DNA from: Flammeovirgaceae bacterium 311
Lineage (GTDB): Bacteria; Bacteroidota; Bacteroidia; Cytophagales; Cyclobacteriaceae
Direction of reading: 5' to 3'
DNA: 64,000 nucleotides
Assembly: GCA_000597885.1 (NCBI GenBank)
Contig: CP004371.1
Span: forward strand, 6,398,501 to 6,462,500
This document shows positions 15,872 through 23,450 of this stretch, piece by piece (position 1 is the first letter of the stretch; every line of letters begins with the position of its first letter). The translations under genes and the position numbers were made by a program. Under the pieces are notes generated by a model, which ran no database searches, was not told the origin of the DNA, and worked only from the letters and a program-made list of their open reading frames with translations.

Positions 15872-17107
15872 TTAGTTTTGATTTTGCAGCTCTTTGTAAC
15901 GTACCAGGGCTTCTACATAGTAATGATCGCCGTAGGTGAGAGGTACGTCAACCTCGGAGTTCTGAGGCAGGTGACCAACGCCGTGCTGCAGGATAAAGCC
16001 CCCATTTTCACCAGGCTCTGCTTTGTAAGGTGCTTCGGAGAGGCTCTTCAGCATGGTTTCTGCTGCATTAAAATACTTTTCTGCTTCCTGGCCGCTTACA
16101 AAAGTGCTTAACTCCAGCAGGGCCGATGCATTGATGGCGCCGGCAGAGGCATCGCGCAGGGCGTTAGGGATGTTGGGCGCATTAAAATCCCAGTAAGGAA
16201 TTTTATCTTCGGGCAAGTTAGGGTGATTCAGGGTATACTCTGCGATTTTCTTTGCCTGCTCCAGGTATCTTCTTTCGCCTGTTTCGCGGTAGGTCATGGT
16301 GTAGCCGTAGAGTCCCCAGGCCTGACCTCTTGCCCATGCAGAATCATCGGCGTTGCCCTGCTCGGTTCTTTTCAGCTGCACATCGCCGGTTTCCGCATTG
16401 TAGTTTACCACATGGTAGGAGCTATAGTCCGGCCGGAAGTGGTGCTGCATGGTGGTGTTGGCATGGTCTGTGGCAATCTTGTGGTAGGTAGAGTCGCCAG
16501 TTTCGCGGGTAGCCCAGAAGAGCAGGTCCAGGTTCATCATATTGTCGATGATCACCAGGAAATCCTGCGGATTATCGGAGTCCCAGGATTTGATAGCCTT
16601 TACATCGGGATCGTAGCGGGAGGCGAGGGATTTGGCACTGTTAAGAAGTATTTCTCTGTATTCAGGGCTGGGCTGAATACGGTTGGCATGGCCAAAACTG
16701 CCGAACATCATAAAGCCCAGGTCATGTGTGGTGGTATTGTACTGCTCCTTTTCCAGCAGTTTCAAGATACGCTTGGCTTCGTTGAGCAGGGCTTCGTCAC
16801 CAGTTTCCTCGTAGAGGTACATCAGTGTTCCGGGGTAAAAACCGCTGGTCCACCATTCGGAGCCGCTGGTCTGATACTTATTGGTGCTGGCGTAATACGT
16901 TCTTGGGAACTCACCCTCCGGCAGATTTTTCATTAAAACCTTGTACTGTTCCGCAGCCGCCCGGATGTTTTCATCTACAAAAGCAGTGGGGTTTTCATTT
17001 GCTGTACTTTCTGTACTGGCTTCTGTTTGCTGAGTGTTGCTGCAGCCCATCTGCAGGCACAGCGCTGCCAGTGCCAGTGCAGAAGAGGGTAGGTACTTCC
17101 TGATCAT
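15872..17107 (-). CDS. Glycoside hydrolase family 88 lipoprotein (unsaturated glucuronyl hydrolase-like)
   Basis: It probably removes 4,5-unsaturated uronic acids from oligosaccharides released by polysaccharide lyases. The protein has an (alpha/alpha)6-barrel composition with family landmarks: EWWTSGFYPGTLMYLYEETGD, THDLGFMMFGSFGHANR (first catalytic-type Asp) and IDNMMNLDLLFWATRETGD (second). GQAWGLYGYTMTYRETG and ASAGAINASALLEL complete the barrel. The N-terminus (LALAALCLQMGCSN) is an imperfect lipoprotein signal with Cys about 22 residues from the ATG at 17107. I prefer that start over the ATG at 17128, which adds seven residues before the signal's basic segment. No lyase or SusCD pair is adjacent, so it stands alone. 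Confidence 0.85.
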   Translation of the reverse strand: MIRKYLPSSALALAALCLQMGCSNTQQTEASTESTANENPTAFVDENIRAAAEQYKVLMKNLPEGEFPRTYYASTNKYQTSGSEWWTSGFYPGTLMYLYEETGDEALLNEAKRILKLLEKEQYNTTTHDLGFMMFGSFGHANRIQPSPEYREILLNSAKSLASRYDPDVKAIKSWDSDNPQDFLVIIDNMMNLDLLFWATRETGDSTYHKIATDHANTTMQHHFRPDYSSYHVVNYNAETGDVQLKRTEQGNADDSAWARGQAWGLYGYTMTYRETGERRYLEQAKKIAEYTLNHPNLPEDKIPYWDFNAPNIPNALRDASAGAINASALLELSTFVSGQEAEKYFNAAETMLKSLSEAPYKAEPGENGGFILQHGVGHLPQNSEVDVPLTYGDHYYVEALVRYKELQNQN

Positions 17108-17978
17108 AGTTAGTAAAATAACGGGCAATGCCCAGGGTGATTTTGGTTTATTCTGACCAACAATCTAATGAAAACTTGAAAGCAAAGGAATAAAATCCAT
17201 AAATTATGTAAGCCTGTGGTTGGCTGTGGATTACTAACAATCCTCAGTGTGAGTCCATCGGAAAATGCTCTGCTATTTTATTCAGGCTTGATGAATCCTA
17301 ATCCTACAGCTAAGAATGCCAGCCTTAAACAACATACAAAGCCGGCTGAACCTATTGGATTTCAGCAACCAATGAGTAAGTTAGAGTTCAAACCGTAGCA
17401 GAGATATAAACGAACTAGGTGCGTTTGAATGGTTGTTATGCTTAAGGCATATGCCGCCCCTGCATAGCTCTGGAAGTTTGTCCCTTAGCTCAACTACAAC
17501 TATCTTGACAGTGTTGTGCAACAGCCTCAACTCAATATAACAAGGGTTGTAACGGCTCTTTGTCATAATACTGCTAAATTGATTTTTGCGTCCTTCAGTA
17601 AGTAGTAGTGAGCAGCCCCTGCTATATTTGATGTATGTTACCACTCATTGAAAAGAACAGAAACTGCCCAGCGTAAAAGTTTTTATCCTTAAATGAAGGA
17701 TGAACAATGACTGAAGTTTCTTATAGGTACCTAAATCCATTAACCGATTTCCGTTTTAAGAAGCTATTGCGTGAAGCGCCAAATAGGATCTACTACATGA
17801 TTTATTGGTACACTTCGGTTTGTACCATGAACACTTCTGAATGCCTATAACGGAGATATAAGTGATAATACAGGGGGTGAATTTACATGCTATTCTTAAC
17901 TATCTTTATTTGACAGTTGTAGTTATTAATGTCTTTAAAATTAGACTATAGGATGTCGAGGTAAATATTTATAGTGTT
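17108..17978. other. Long intergenic region containing a nuclease-gene relic
   Basis: About 870 bases without an intact gene. The left part should hold the promoter of the leftward GH88 gene. 17216-17650 shows only short open frames on both strands (60 and 87 codons) that I do not recognise. 17707-17900 contains the frameshifted Rpn/PDDEXK-type relic listed separately. The rightward nucleoside-hydrolase-like gene begins at 17979. Confidence 0.5.
17707..17900 (+). pseudogene. Remnant of a Rpn/PDDEXK-family (transposase-like) nuclease gene
   Basis: From ATG 17707 the frame reads SYRYLNPLTDFRFKKLLRE, close to the very characteristic N-terminus of Rpn/PD-(D/E)XK-type putative transposases (roughly KYINPFTDFGFKKLFGE). 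After the codon for Asn at about 17784 the family sequence continues one frame over as DLLHDLLVHFGLYHEHF, corresponding to the family's KDLLIDFLN. The change is explained by loss of one base (AATAAGGAT to AATAGGAT). The original frame stops at 17850 and the shifted one soon after, and no catalytic part remains. It is a decayed fragment of a mobile-type nuclease. The 3' limit is approximate. Confidence 0.72.
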
Positions 17979-19028
17979 ATGAATGGAAGCAAAGTAGTAC
18001 CCAGATGGATACCGTGGCTTTTTCTCCTATTGATGGTTTATAATGTAGGCTGCAGGCGAGCTGAGGTGGGGAAAGATACCGATGCAGTGAAGATTATTTT
18101 TGATACGGATATGGGTTCCGATTGTGATGATGTAGGGGCCCTTTCTCTGCTTCATTCTTATGCTGATAGGGGAATGGCTGAAATTCTGGGTTGTGTTTAC
18201 AGTTCCGGAAAAGTGCCTTATGGCGCAGGAATAGTGGAGGCAATTAATATTTACCACGGCAGACCTGATATTCCTGTTGGTGCTGTTCATGATACTATAG
18301 TCGGTGATCCTGTTGATAAGATGTCTGCCGAAAAACTGGCAAAAGACACTGCGGCTTTCCAAAACAGGATTGTCCATAACCTGGATGCGGTGGAGCAGAC
18401 CAAGCTCAACAGGCAGTTGTTATTCGGCCAGGAGGATAAAAGTGTGGTGTATGTAACAGTTGGTCACCCCAAGGGGCTTTATGATTTGCTGGTTTCTGGT
18501 CCTGATGATATTTCTAACCTGAATGGATATGAGTTAATTGAGAAAAAGGTGAAGAGATGGGTAGCCTTAGGTGCATTGGGGGCCAATAATAATCAGCAGC
18601 AATACAGAAAGGACTGGAATTTTTTCTTTAATAAGACGGCACCATTTACAAAGTACCTGGTGGATAATTTCCCGGGTGAAATTCATTTCGTAGATGCTGG
18701 AAACGATGTAATGACGGGAAAATCATTGATAAATACACATGCAGGTAATATTGTAAGGACGGCTTACCGCGACTGGCTATGGAATGTAGAAAAGAAGTCG
18801 CTGGAAGATCAGCGGCCAAGCTGGGACCTGGCTACTGTCTATTATGCAGTGGAATGGGAGGGGGCGTTTTTGAGAAATGTTGGTAATGGGTGGCTGGAAT
18901 TTAATATTGAGAATGGTTGCAGGTGGCATAGGGAATCGGGTAAATCGAATCAGTTTTTCGTAGTTCAGCGTGAAGGTATCAACAATTTGTTTGCACATTA
19001 TCTGAATGGGAAGATAGGGATAAGGTAA
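17979..19028 (+). CDS. Nucleoside-hydrolase-like lipoprotein
   Basis: A 349-residue exported protein. A hydrophobic N-terminus (WIPWLFLLLMVYNVGC) ends in Cys25, suggesting lipid anchoring, although the lipobox is imperfect. The mature part begins IIFDTDMGSDCDDVGALSLL, the calcium-binding Asp cluster that defines inosine-uridine-preferring nucleoside hydrolases. HAGNIVRTAYRDW and PSWDLATVYYAVE later correspond to the family's C-terminal active-site region. Extracellular members of this fold in Bacteroidota often have unknown substrates, so nucleoside or sugar N-/O-glycoside hydrolysis is inferred only. It stands alone, with AT-rich DNA upstream. Confidence 0.82.
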   Translation: MNGSKVVPRWIPWLFLLLMVYNVGCRRAEVGKDTDAVKIIFDTDMGSDCDDVGALSLLHSYADRGMAEILGCVYSSGKVPYGAGIVEAINIYHGRPDIPVGAVHDTIVGDPVDKMSAEKLAKDTAAFQNRIVHNLDAVEQTKLNRQLLFGQEDKSVVYVTVGHPKGLYDLLVSGPDDISNLNGYELIEKKVKRWVALGALGANNNQQQYRKDWNFFFNKTAPFTKYLVDNFPGEIHFVDAGNDVMTGKSLINTHAGNIVRTAYRDWLWNVEKKSLEDQRPSWDLATVYYAVEWEGAFLRNVGNGWLEFNIENGCRWHRESGKSNQFFVVQREGINNLFAHYLNGKIGIR

Positions 19029-19167
19029 TAGGCCGTATGCCGGTGGAAAAAAAACCGCTCTTATGAAACTTGAAGTCAGCATAAAGAATAAAGAATAAGT
19101 CTACCCGCAACAACAGTAGCTGTTGCAAAACTCACCGGCGGGTGGGTGGATTTAACACTTTATAATA

Positions 19168-20685
19168 TTACCTGCTGGTGAATACTGCCGGATGTGTGCT
19201 GCTGCTATGGATGCTGGGCAGGTGGAGCTGGTAATGGGCTGGATTGAAGCTTCTTGTCTTTTTCCGAAAAGTGGAAGGCAGCCGAGGGTAGAGGGTTGTG
19301 TTTTTACCTTCCTTGTTAAAATACCAGCTTTTGCATCCCGAGGTCCAGACGGTACCCTTGAACTGCTTTTGCAGGCGCCTGTTATAAGCATCCTGTACCA
19401 CCGGCTTTACATCCAGAAAGCTGCCACTGCCCCTGGATTCCAGATACTCCAGGTACAGCATGAGGTAATTCATTTGCGACTCCATCATATGCACCACCGA
19501 GTTATGGCCGAGACCGGTATTGGGACCCAGTAAAAAACCAAGATTTGGATATCCGGAAATGGTGGTGCCCATGAATGCTTCTGCACCATTCTGTTGCCAT
19601 TCGTCTACCAGGCTGCGGCCCTGCAGACCCATAATACGGGTATAGAGGTTTATGTCGGCAGCAACAAAGCCGGTAGCGAAAATAATGGCGTCCAGGAGAT
19701 GCTCGGTTCCATCGGCCGTAAGAATTCCTCTTTCTGTGAAACGTTCTATGGAGTCAGTTACCAGCTTTACATGAGGTCTGTTAAAGCTGGGGTAGTAATC
19801 ATCGGAGCGGAGTATGCGTTTGCAGCCCAGGGTATAATCTGGGGTGAGTTTACGACGCACATCCGGATCTTTCACCTCCTTGCGTAGCTTGCGCAGGGAT
19901 AGCCGGCTAATAGTCTTGTTCACTAATTTGCTACCAATAAAACCCAACCCGATAAATTCGTTTGACCAGTAGATGAATTCCCGCACTACTTTTTGCAGGA
20001 ATGGAAAGCGGTGATATGTTTTTTGAATCAGGCTGGAGATAGCATGATAATAGCGGGGAGTAATCCAGGCAGGGGTTCGCTGGAGCACGGTGAGCTGTGC
20101 CACCTCGGGAGCAATGGCAGGAACAATCTGAATGGCGCTGGCACCTGTACCAATCACTGCTACGCGCTTGCCTTTGTAGTTGTAGGTAGTGTCCCATTGG
20201 GAAGAGTGAAAGCTGGTTCCCCGGAAGTCATTAAAAGCCTTGAAATCCGGTATAAATGGACGGTTGAGCGGGCCCAGCCCTAAAAGCAGCACCCCTGCAG
20301 TTGTTGTGGTTCCCTGCCGGTCTGTTACCTGCCAGTAGCCCTGCTCCTGCAGAAAGCTGGCCTCTACGATATCAGAATTAAAGCGTATGTGCCGGTTCAG
20401 CCCTCTTTTTGCCACCACCTCTTTCAGATAAGCAAGTATTTCTGGCTGATTTGAATAGAGCCTGCTCCAGTCGGGATTGGGTTCATCGGCAAATGAATAA
20501 AGGGGCGAGGCAATGTCGCAGGCGCAGCCGGGATATACATTATCGCGCCAGGTACCTCCTATTTCTGCAGCTCTTTCAAAGATCAGGAAGGAGTTTCTGC
20601 CGCTTTTCTTCAGGCGCAAAGCTGCTACCAGGCCGGCAAATCCTGCACCTATGATTCCTACTGCTACATCGGGCTTGCTGTTCAT
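19168..20685 (-). CDS. Flavin-containing monooxygenase (Baeyer-Villiger type)
   Basis: A 505-residue class B flavoprotein monooxygenase that uses FAD, NADPH and O2. The N-terminal FAD Rossmann motif GIIGAGFAGLVAALRL leads to ERAAEIGGTWRDNVYPGC, the NADPH Rossmann motif VAVIGTGASAIQIVPAIAP is near residue 170, and between them lies FRGTSFHSSQWD. That last matches the Baeyer-Villiger fingerprint FxGxxxHxxxW[P/D]. Such enzymes turn ketones into esters or oxygenate N/S atoms; the substrate is unknown. The proline-poor, His/Ser-rich C-terminal tail (HYQLHLPSIHSSSTHP) looks variable. Gene neighbours give no pathway. Confidence 0.9.
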   Translation of the reverse strand: MNSKPDVAVGIIGAGFAGLVAALRLKKSGRNSFLIFERAAEIGGTWRDNVYPGCACDIASPLYSFADEPNPDWSRLYSNQPEILAYLKEVVAKRGLNRHIRFNSDIVEASFLQEQGYWQVTDRQGTTTTAGVLLLGLGPLNRPFIPDFKAFNDFRGTSFHSSQWDTTYNYKGKRVAVIGTGASAIQIVPAIAPEVAQLTVLQRTPAWITPRYYHAISSLIQKTYHRFPFLQKVVREFIYWSNEFIGLGFIGSKLVNKTISRLSLRKLRKEVKDPDVRRKLTPDYTLGCKRILRSDDYYPSFNRPHVKLVTDSIERFTERGILTADGTEHLLDAIIFATGFVAADINLYTRIMGLQGRSLVDEWQQNGAEAFMGTTISGYPNLGFLLGPNTGLGHNSVVHMMESQMNYLMLYLEYLESRGSGSFLDVKPVVQDAYNRRLQKQFKGTVWTSGCKSWYFNKEGKNTTLYPRLPSTFRKKTRSFNPAHYQLHLPSIHSSSTHPAVFTSR

Positions 20686-20863
20686 CTCAACTCTTTGTTA
20701 TTTTTTTTAACAACAGCAGCCCTGAATTGTGTAAAACAGGATGGAAAATTATTAAGTTGAGCCAATTCCAACTCTCCAGGGGGTTTAATCTCTTGGAGAG
20801 GGTGATGTTTCTGCTGTTAGAATTATCCTGGCTTTTAAAATTTATCACGATAGCTCCATACCT

Positions 20864-21400
20864 ATGAAACGACAGCTAATACTTTACATTGCAATGAGTC
20901 TGGATGGCTATATTGCTAAAGAAGATGATAATCTCGACTTTCTTTCCGTGGTGGAAAAGAAGGGGGAGGATTATGGTTATACTGCTTTTCAGCGGGAGGT
21001 GGATACCCTCATCTGGGGAAGAAGGACTTATGATAAGGTGCTGTCTTTTGGCATTGATTTCCCGCATAAGGATAAAAAATGCTATGTGATTTCCAGAAGC
21101 AGAACCGGCTCTGACGAAAATGTAGAGTTTTATGGAGGTGACCTCAGTGAGCTGATTGCCAGGATCCGGAGCAAGGAGGGTAAACATATCTATTGCGATG
21201 GGGGCGGAGAAGTAGTGTTTGAGCTAATGAAAAACAACCTTATTGATAAGCTGATCATCTCCGTGATACCCTACCTTTTGGGCAGCGGCATACGTCTTTT
21301 CAAGGATGGGAGGCCGGAGCAGCAGTTGCAGCTAAGCAAGAGCATCAGCTTTCCCACAGGGCTGGTTCAGCTTTGGTACGACAAGATGGTGGGGGCTTGA
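20864..21400 (+). CDS. Dihydrofolate reductase/RibD C-terminal domain family protein
   Basis: A 178-residue NADPH-dependent reductase-like protein. RQLILYIAMSLDGYIAKEDDNLDFL at the start, TLIWGRRTYDKVLSFG near residue 50, KKCYVISR and YCDGGGEVVFELMKNNLIDKLIISVIPYLLGSGIRLF in the C-terminal half match the RibD_C/YyaP-type family. Its real substrate is seldom known. A GC-rich hairpin GCCCCGG (21405-21411)/CCGGGGC (21420-21426) right after the stop probably ends transcription. Confidence 0.88.
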   Translation: MKRQLILYIAMSLDGYIAKEDDNLDFLSVVEKKGEDYGYTAFQREVDTLIWGRRTYDKVLSFGIDFPHKDKKCYVISRSRTGSDENVEFYGGDLSELIARIRSKEGKHIYCDGGGEVVFELMKNNLIDKLIISVIPYLLGSGIRLFKDGRPEQQLQLSKSISFPTGLVQLWYDKMVGA

Positions 21401-21404
21401 AAAA

Positions 21405-21432
21405 GCCCCGGTATTAAAGCCGGGGCCCCATT
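21405..21432 (+). terminator. Probable terminator of the RibD-like gene
   Basis: A 7-bp GC stem (21405-21411/21420-21426), preceded by A-rich and followed by CCCCATTTT sequence, begins 5 nt after the stop codon at 21400. Confidence 0.65.
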
Positions 21433-21517
21433 TTCAGTATCAGAATTTAGCTGACTTACATTTATGGACTGCAGCGTAATTAATCAGTAAATACATAGAT
21501 ACTAGTACTGTAACATT

Positions 21518-22150
21518 TTAATTTTCGAACTCCACTTCAGGGTAAAATTTCTTAAAGGTTTGGTGCGCATCGTTGGAGGTAAAGCTCCAGCATATTTTTA
21601 CTTTTCGCTGATTTCGCTGTTGCTGCCAGGCTTCGACTATTCTTTTCATTTTATTAATTGATCCTATTCTTTGCTTTAGGCACTGGCGGCTCAGAGCGGA
21701 GAATTCAATTTCTGCCATGTTGAGCCAGCTTCCATGCTTAGGAGTGTAGCAGAAGCTGATTTTTTCCCTTAGTTCCATAGCTCTTTTTTCGGGTAGGGCA
21801 GCAAAGAAAGAGCCGTAGCCATGGATGTTAAGGTTGTCCAGCACGATTGTGACCTTGCTGGCATCAGGGTACTTCTCCGTAAGGAGCCTATCAAGAAAAA
21901 GGGCAAAGTCTGCCTTTGTTCTTCTTACTGTGGTTTGGCAGTAGCGCTCTGCTTTATCCATGTCATAGGCCAAGAAGATGTTGCATACGCCATTCCTTTT
22001 GTACTCACTGTCCTGTTTGCGGGATCTGCCTTCTTTCATAGGCAGAGGCTCCCTTACATCTTCCAGGAGTTGGCATGGCCGCTCATCCAGGCATAGCCTT
22101 ACTTCTCCAGGTTCAGCATCTCTTTGGTAGGTGTCCAGCACTGCTTCCAT
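21518..22150 (-). CDS. IS630 transposase, DDE catalytic part (orfB)
   Basis: This is the catalytic half of the transposase; 210 residues are counted from the first ATG. The three acidic residues are in context: Asp in RLCLDERPCQLL, Asp in TIVLDNLNIHGYGSF and Glu in SWLNMAEIEFSALSRQ, the DDE triad of IS630/Tc1-mariner enzymes. The frame is open upstream of this ATG to about 22217 and encodes KLIKPWQKKQWVIGQID, the usual linker, so it is normally reached by frameshifting from orfA rather than initiated here. The C-terminus (SFTSNDAHQTFKKFYPEV) looks complete. Confidence 0.85.
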   Translation of the reverse strand: MEAVLDTYQRDAEPGEVRLCLDERPCQLLEDVREPLPMKEGRSRKQDSEYKRNGVCNIFLAYDMDKAERYCQTTVRRTKADFALFLDRLLTEKYPDASKVTIVLDNLNIHGYGSFFAALPEKRAMELREKISFCYTPKHGSWLNMAEIEFSALSRQCLKQRIGSINKMKRIVEAWQQQRNQRKVKICWSFTSNDAHQTFKKFYPEVEFEN

Positions 22151-22170
22151 CCTGCTAATATATTCTTCAT

Positions 22171-22638
22171 CTATTTGCCCGATAACCCATTGCTTCTTTT
22201 GCCAGGGCTTGATGAGCTTTTTTTCAAATACTTCCTCACTGGCTCTGTAGAAATCTTCTCAACATACCCCAACTCTACCACTTTATCACAAATCATCTGA
22301 AGAGTCCAGTATTCATTACCCTCAGGAGGATCGCTGCAGGCAAGGGCGGTAATCTTTGCCTTCACCTCATAAGTGAGCTTGGGCGGCTGACCTGAACGAG
22401 GTTTTTCTTCAATAGCCTCTTTGGCATCCTTACCCACTTCTAAATATCTGTTCCAGATCTTATAAACCGTTGATAAAACTACATCTGCTTTAGAAGCTAT
22501 CTCTTCTGCACTCATTCCTCTTGATAAAAGGAGAAGTATCCTGGCGCGTTTTACTTTCCGAACAGAATGCCTGCCCTTCTTTAGTATCCCCTGTAAATAC
22601 TCCTTTTCTGATGTCGATAAAGTAACTTCCCTGCTCAT
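22171..22638 (-). CDS. IS630 transposase, helix-turn-helix part (orfA)
   Basis: The 155-residue DNA-binding half: RKVKRARILLLLSRGMSAEEIASKADVVLSTVYKIWNRY is the first HTH, and PEGNEYWTLQMICDKVVELGYVEKISTEPVRKYLKK the winged-helix region. After LKK the frame runs through 22 unrelated Ser/Gly/Lys-rich residues to a stop. A shift to the -1 frame at the A7 run (22218-22224) restores the family sequence. Programmed slippage there, at the ribosome or RNA polymerase, would give the full transposase. A one-base deletion that inactivated the element is the alternative. Confidence 0.85.
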   Translation of the reverse strand: MSREVTLSTSEKEYLQGILKKGRHSVRKVKRARILLLLSRGMSAEEIASKADVVLSTVYKIWNRYLEVGKDAKEAIEEKPRSGQPPKLTYEVKAKITALACSDPPEGNEYWTLQMICDKVVELGYVEKISTEPVRKYLKKSSSSPGKRSNGLSGK

Positions 22639-22691
22639 GCTCCCGCAACTTTATCACAATCAACAGTTTAATGCATCTTTAGTTCTATGAA

Positions 22692-23195
22692 TTAAGATGC
22701 TGAAGTACTAGTTTCTTTCTCCTCCAGTACCACCCAGGGATTGGAGGTGCAGGCCGGTACCAGGCTTTTTTCTATACAACTCCGCAATACCAGCAGTGTA
22801 CACACAACAGCACCTAAGTTGAAGAGCGGAATGAGGATCATCACCGGCAGGCCAACAACCGTACTCAGCAAAGCCATGGCAACTACTTTGGCAGTAAGGG
22901 CCGTCATCAGCAGGGAAAGAAACACCAGGTATACAGGAGCCAGCAGGTAACCAAAAGGCTTTTCCCTGATCAGCAACAGACCTGAAAGAAAGGCAACAGG
23001 CAGCAATATGGATAGATCAAGTGCCTGCACCACCAGGGTGGTGTAATGCTGCAGTTCTTCAGGAAAAATACTGCCATCCAGTAGCGGTACTATTATTCTG
23101 CTTAACCATAAAAGGCCAATGGCAAGGCTACTGATTGATAGATTTTCGTTATGTATCCTGTTAATTAGATATGATTTACTCTTAATTTTAAATAG
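22692..23195 (-). pseudogene. Decayed multi-pass membrane protein gene, 3' end altered by the IS
   Basis: A frame open from 23195 to the stop at 22692 encodes about four hydrophobic helices (LAIGLLWLSRIIVPLL, LSILLPVAFLSGLLLI, LLAPVYLVFLSLLMTALTA, LPVMILIPLFNLGAVV). It has no ATG, GTG or TTG start before the internal GTG at 23033, so the 5' part appears lost near the palindrome at 23205-23250. The last residues TSTSAS and the stop come from the IS end. Removing the IS would continue the frame as TSIYVFTD to a stop at 21480-21482. The family is unknown; I consider it non-functional or a fragment. Confidence 0.62.
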
Positions 23196-23204
23196 CTAAA
23201 TTTT

Positions 23205-23250
23205 CTAATCAAAACGGCCTCTGGAGTACTCCAGAGGCCGTTTTGATTAG
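23205..23250. terminator. 46-bp perfect palindrome, probable bidirectional terminator
   Basis: CTAATCAAAACGGCCTCTGG at 23205-23224 begins a 23-bp arm that is repeated exactly in reverse complement at 23228-23250, with no loop bases in the DNA. A T-run follows on the + strand (about 23258-23265). It would form a very stable hairpin in RNA or a cruciform in DNA. Confidence 0.8.
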
Positions 23251-23261
23251 CTATAATATTT

Positions 23262-23400
23262 TTTTCCGAGACTTCGCGTCCCGACGCAACGAAGCGGAGT
23301 GTGGGGCCACTTAATGATAAGTTGGCTTCTATGCGCGTAGATGCCAGATAGCCGCGGGGCGGCCTCCGCTTCGGCGGTCCGATTCGTCGTTCCCCCTTCT
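23262..23400. repeat. GC-rich palindromic intergenic segment
   Basis: About 140 bp with clearly higher G+C than its surroundings and many short stems: GCGTCCCGACGC near 23278, CGACGCAACGAAGCGGAGTG beside it, CTATGCGCGTAG near 23331, and CCGCGGGG/CCTCCGCTTCGGCGG near 23353-23377. No reading frame is convincing. It resembles REP-like or other structured repeats often found near mobile elements, but no second copy occurs in this window. Confidence 0.45.
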
Positions 23401-23450
23401 CAAAATTTAGTACGAATCATATTTCTCCTGTATTCATAAAAGCTTTCATT

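Larger units (their letters stand above)
21505..22708 (-). mobile_element. IS630-family insertion sequence, about 1204 bp
   Basis: Terminal inverted repeats start GTACT at both ends: left GTACTGTAACATTTTAATT from 21505, right (complement) GTACTTCAGCATCTTAATT ending at 22708, matching at 15 of 19 positions. TA dinucleotides at 21503-21504 and 22709-22710 fit the TA target duplication of the IS630/mariner group. Two ORFs on the - strand encode HTH and DDE parts separated by a frameshift at a run of seven A. The empty target would read AC-TA-GT, itself palindromic, so the duplication could also be read as CTAG. The element lies in the last codons of a leftward membrane-protein gene remnant. Confidence 0.85.

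Noticed and set aside
17381-17644. 87-codon leftward open frame as a gene
   Set aside because: No recognisable motif, unusual composition, and it sits in a decayed gap; no support beyond being open.
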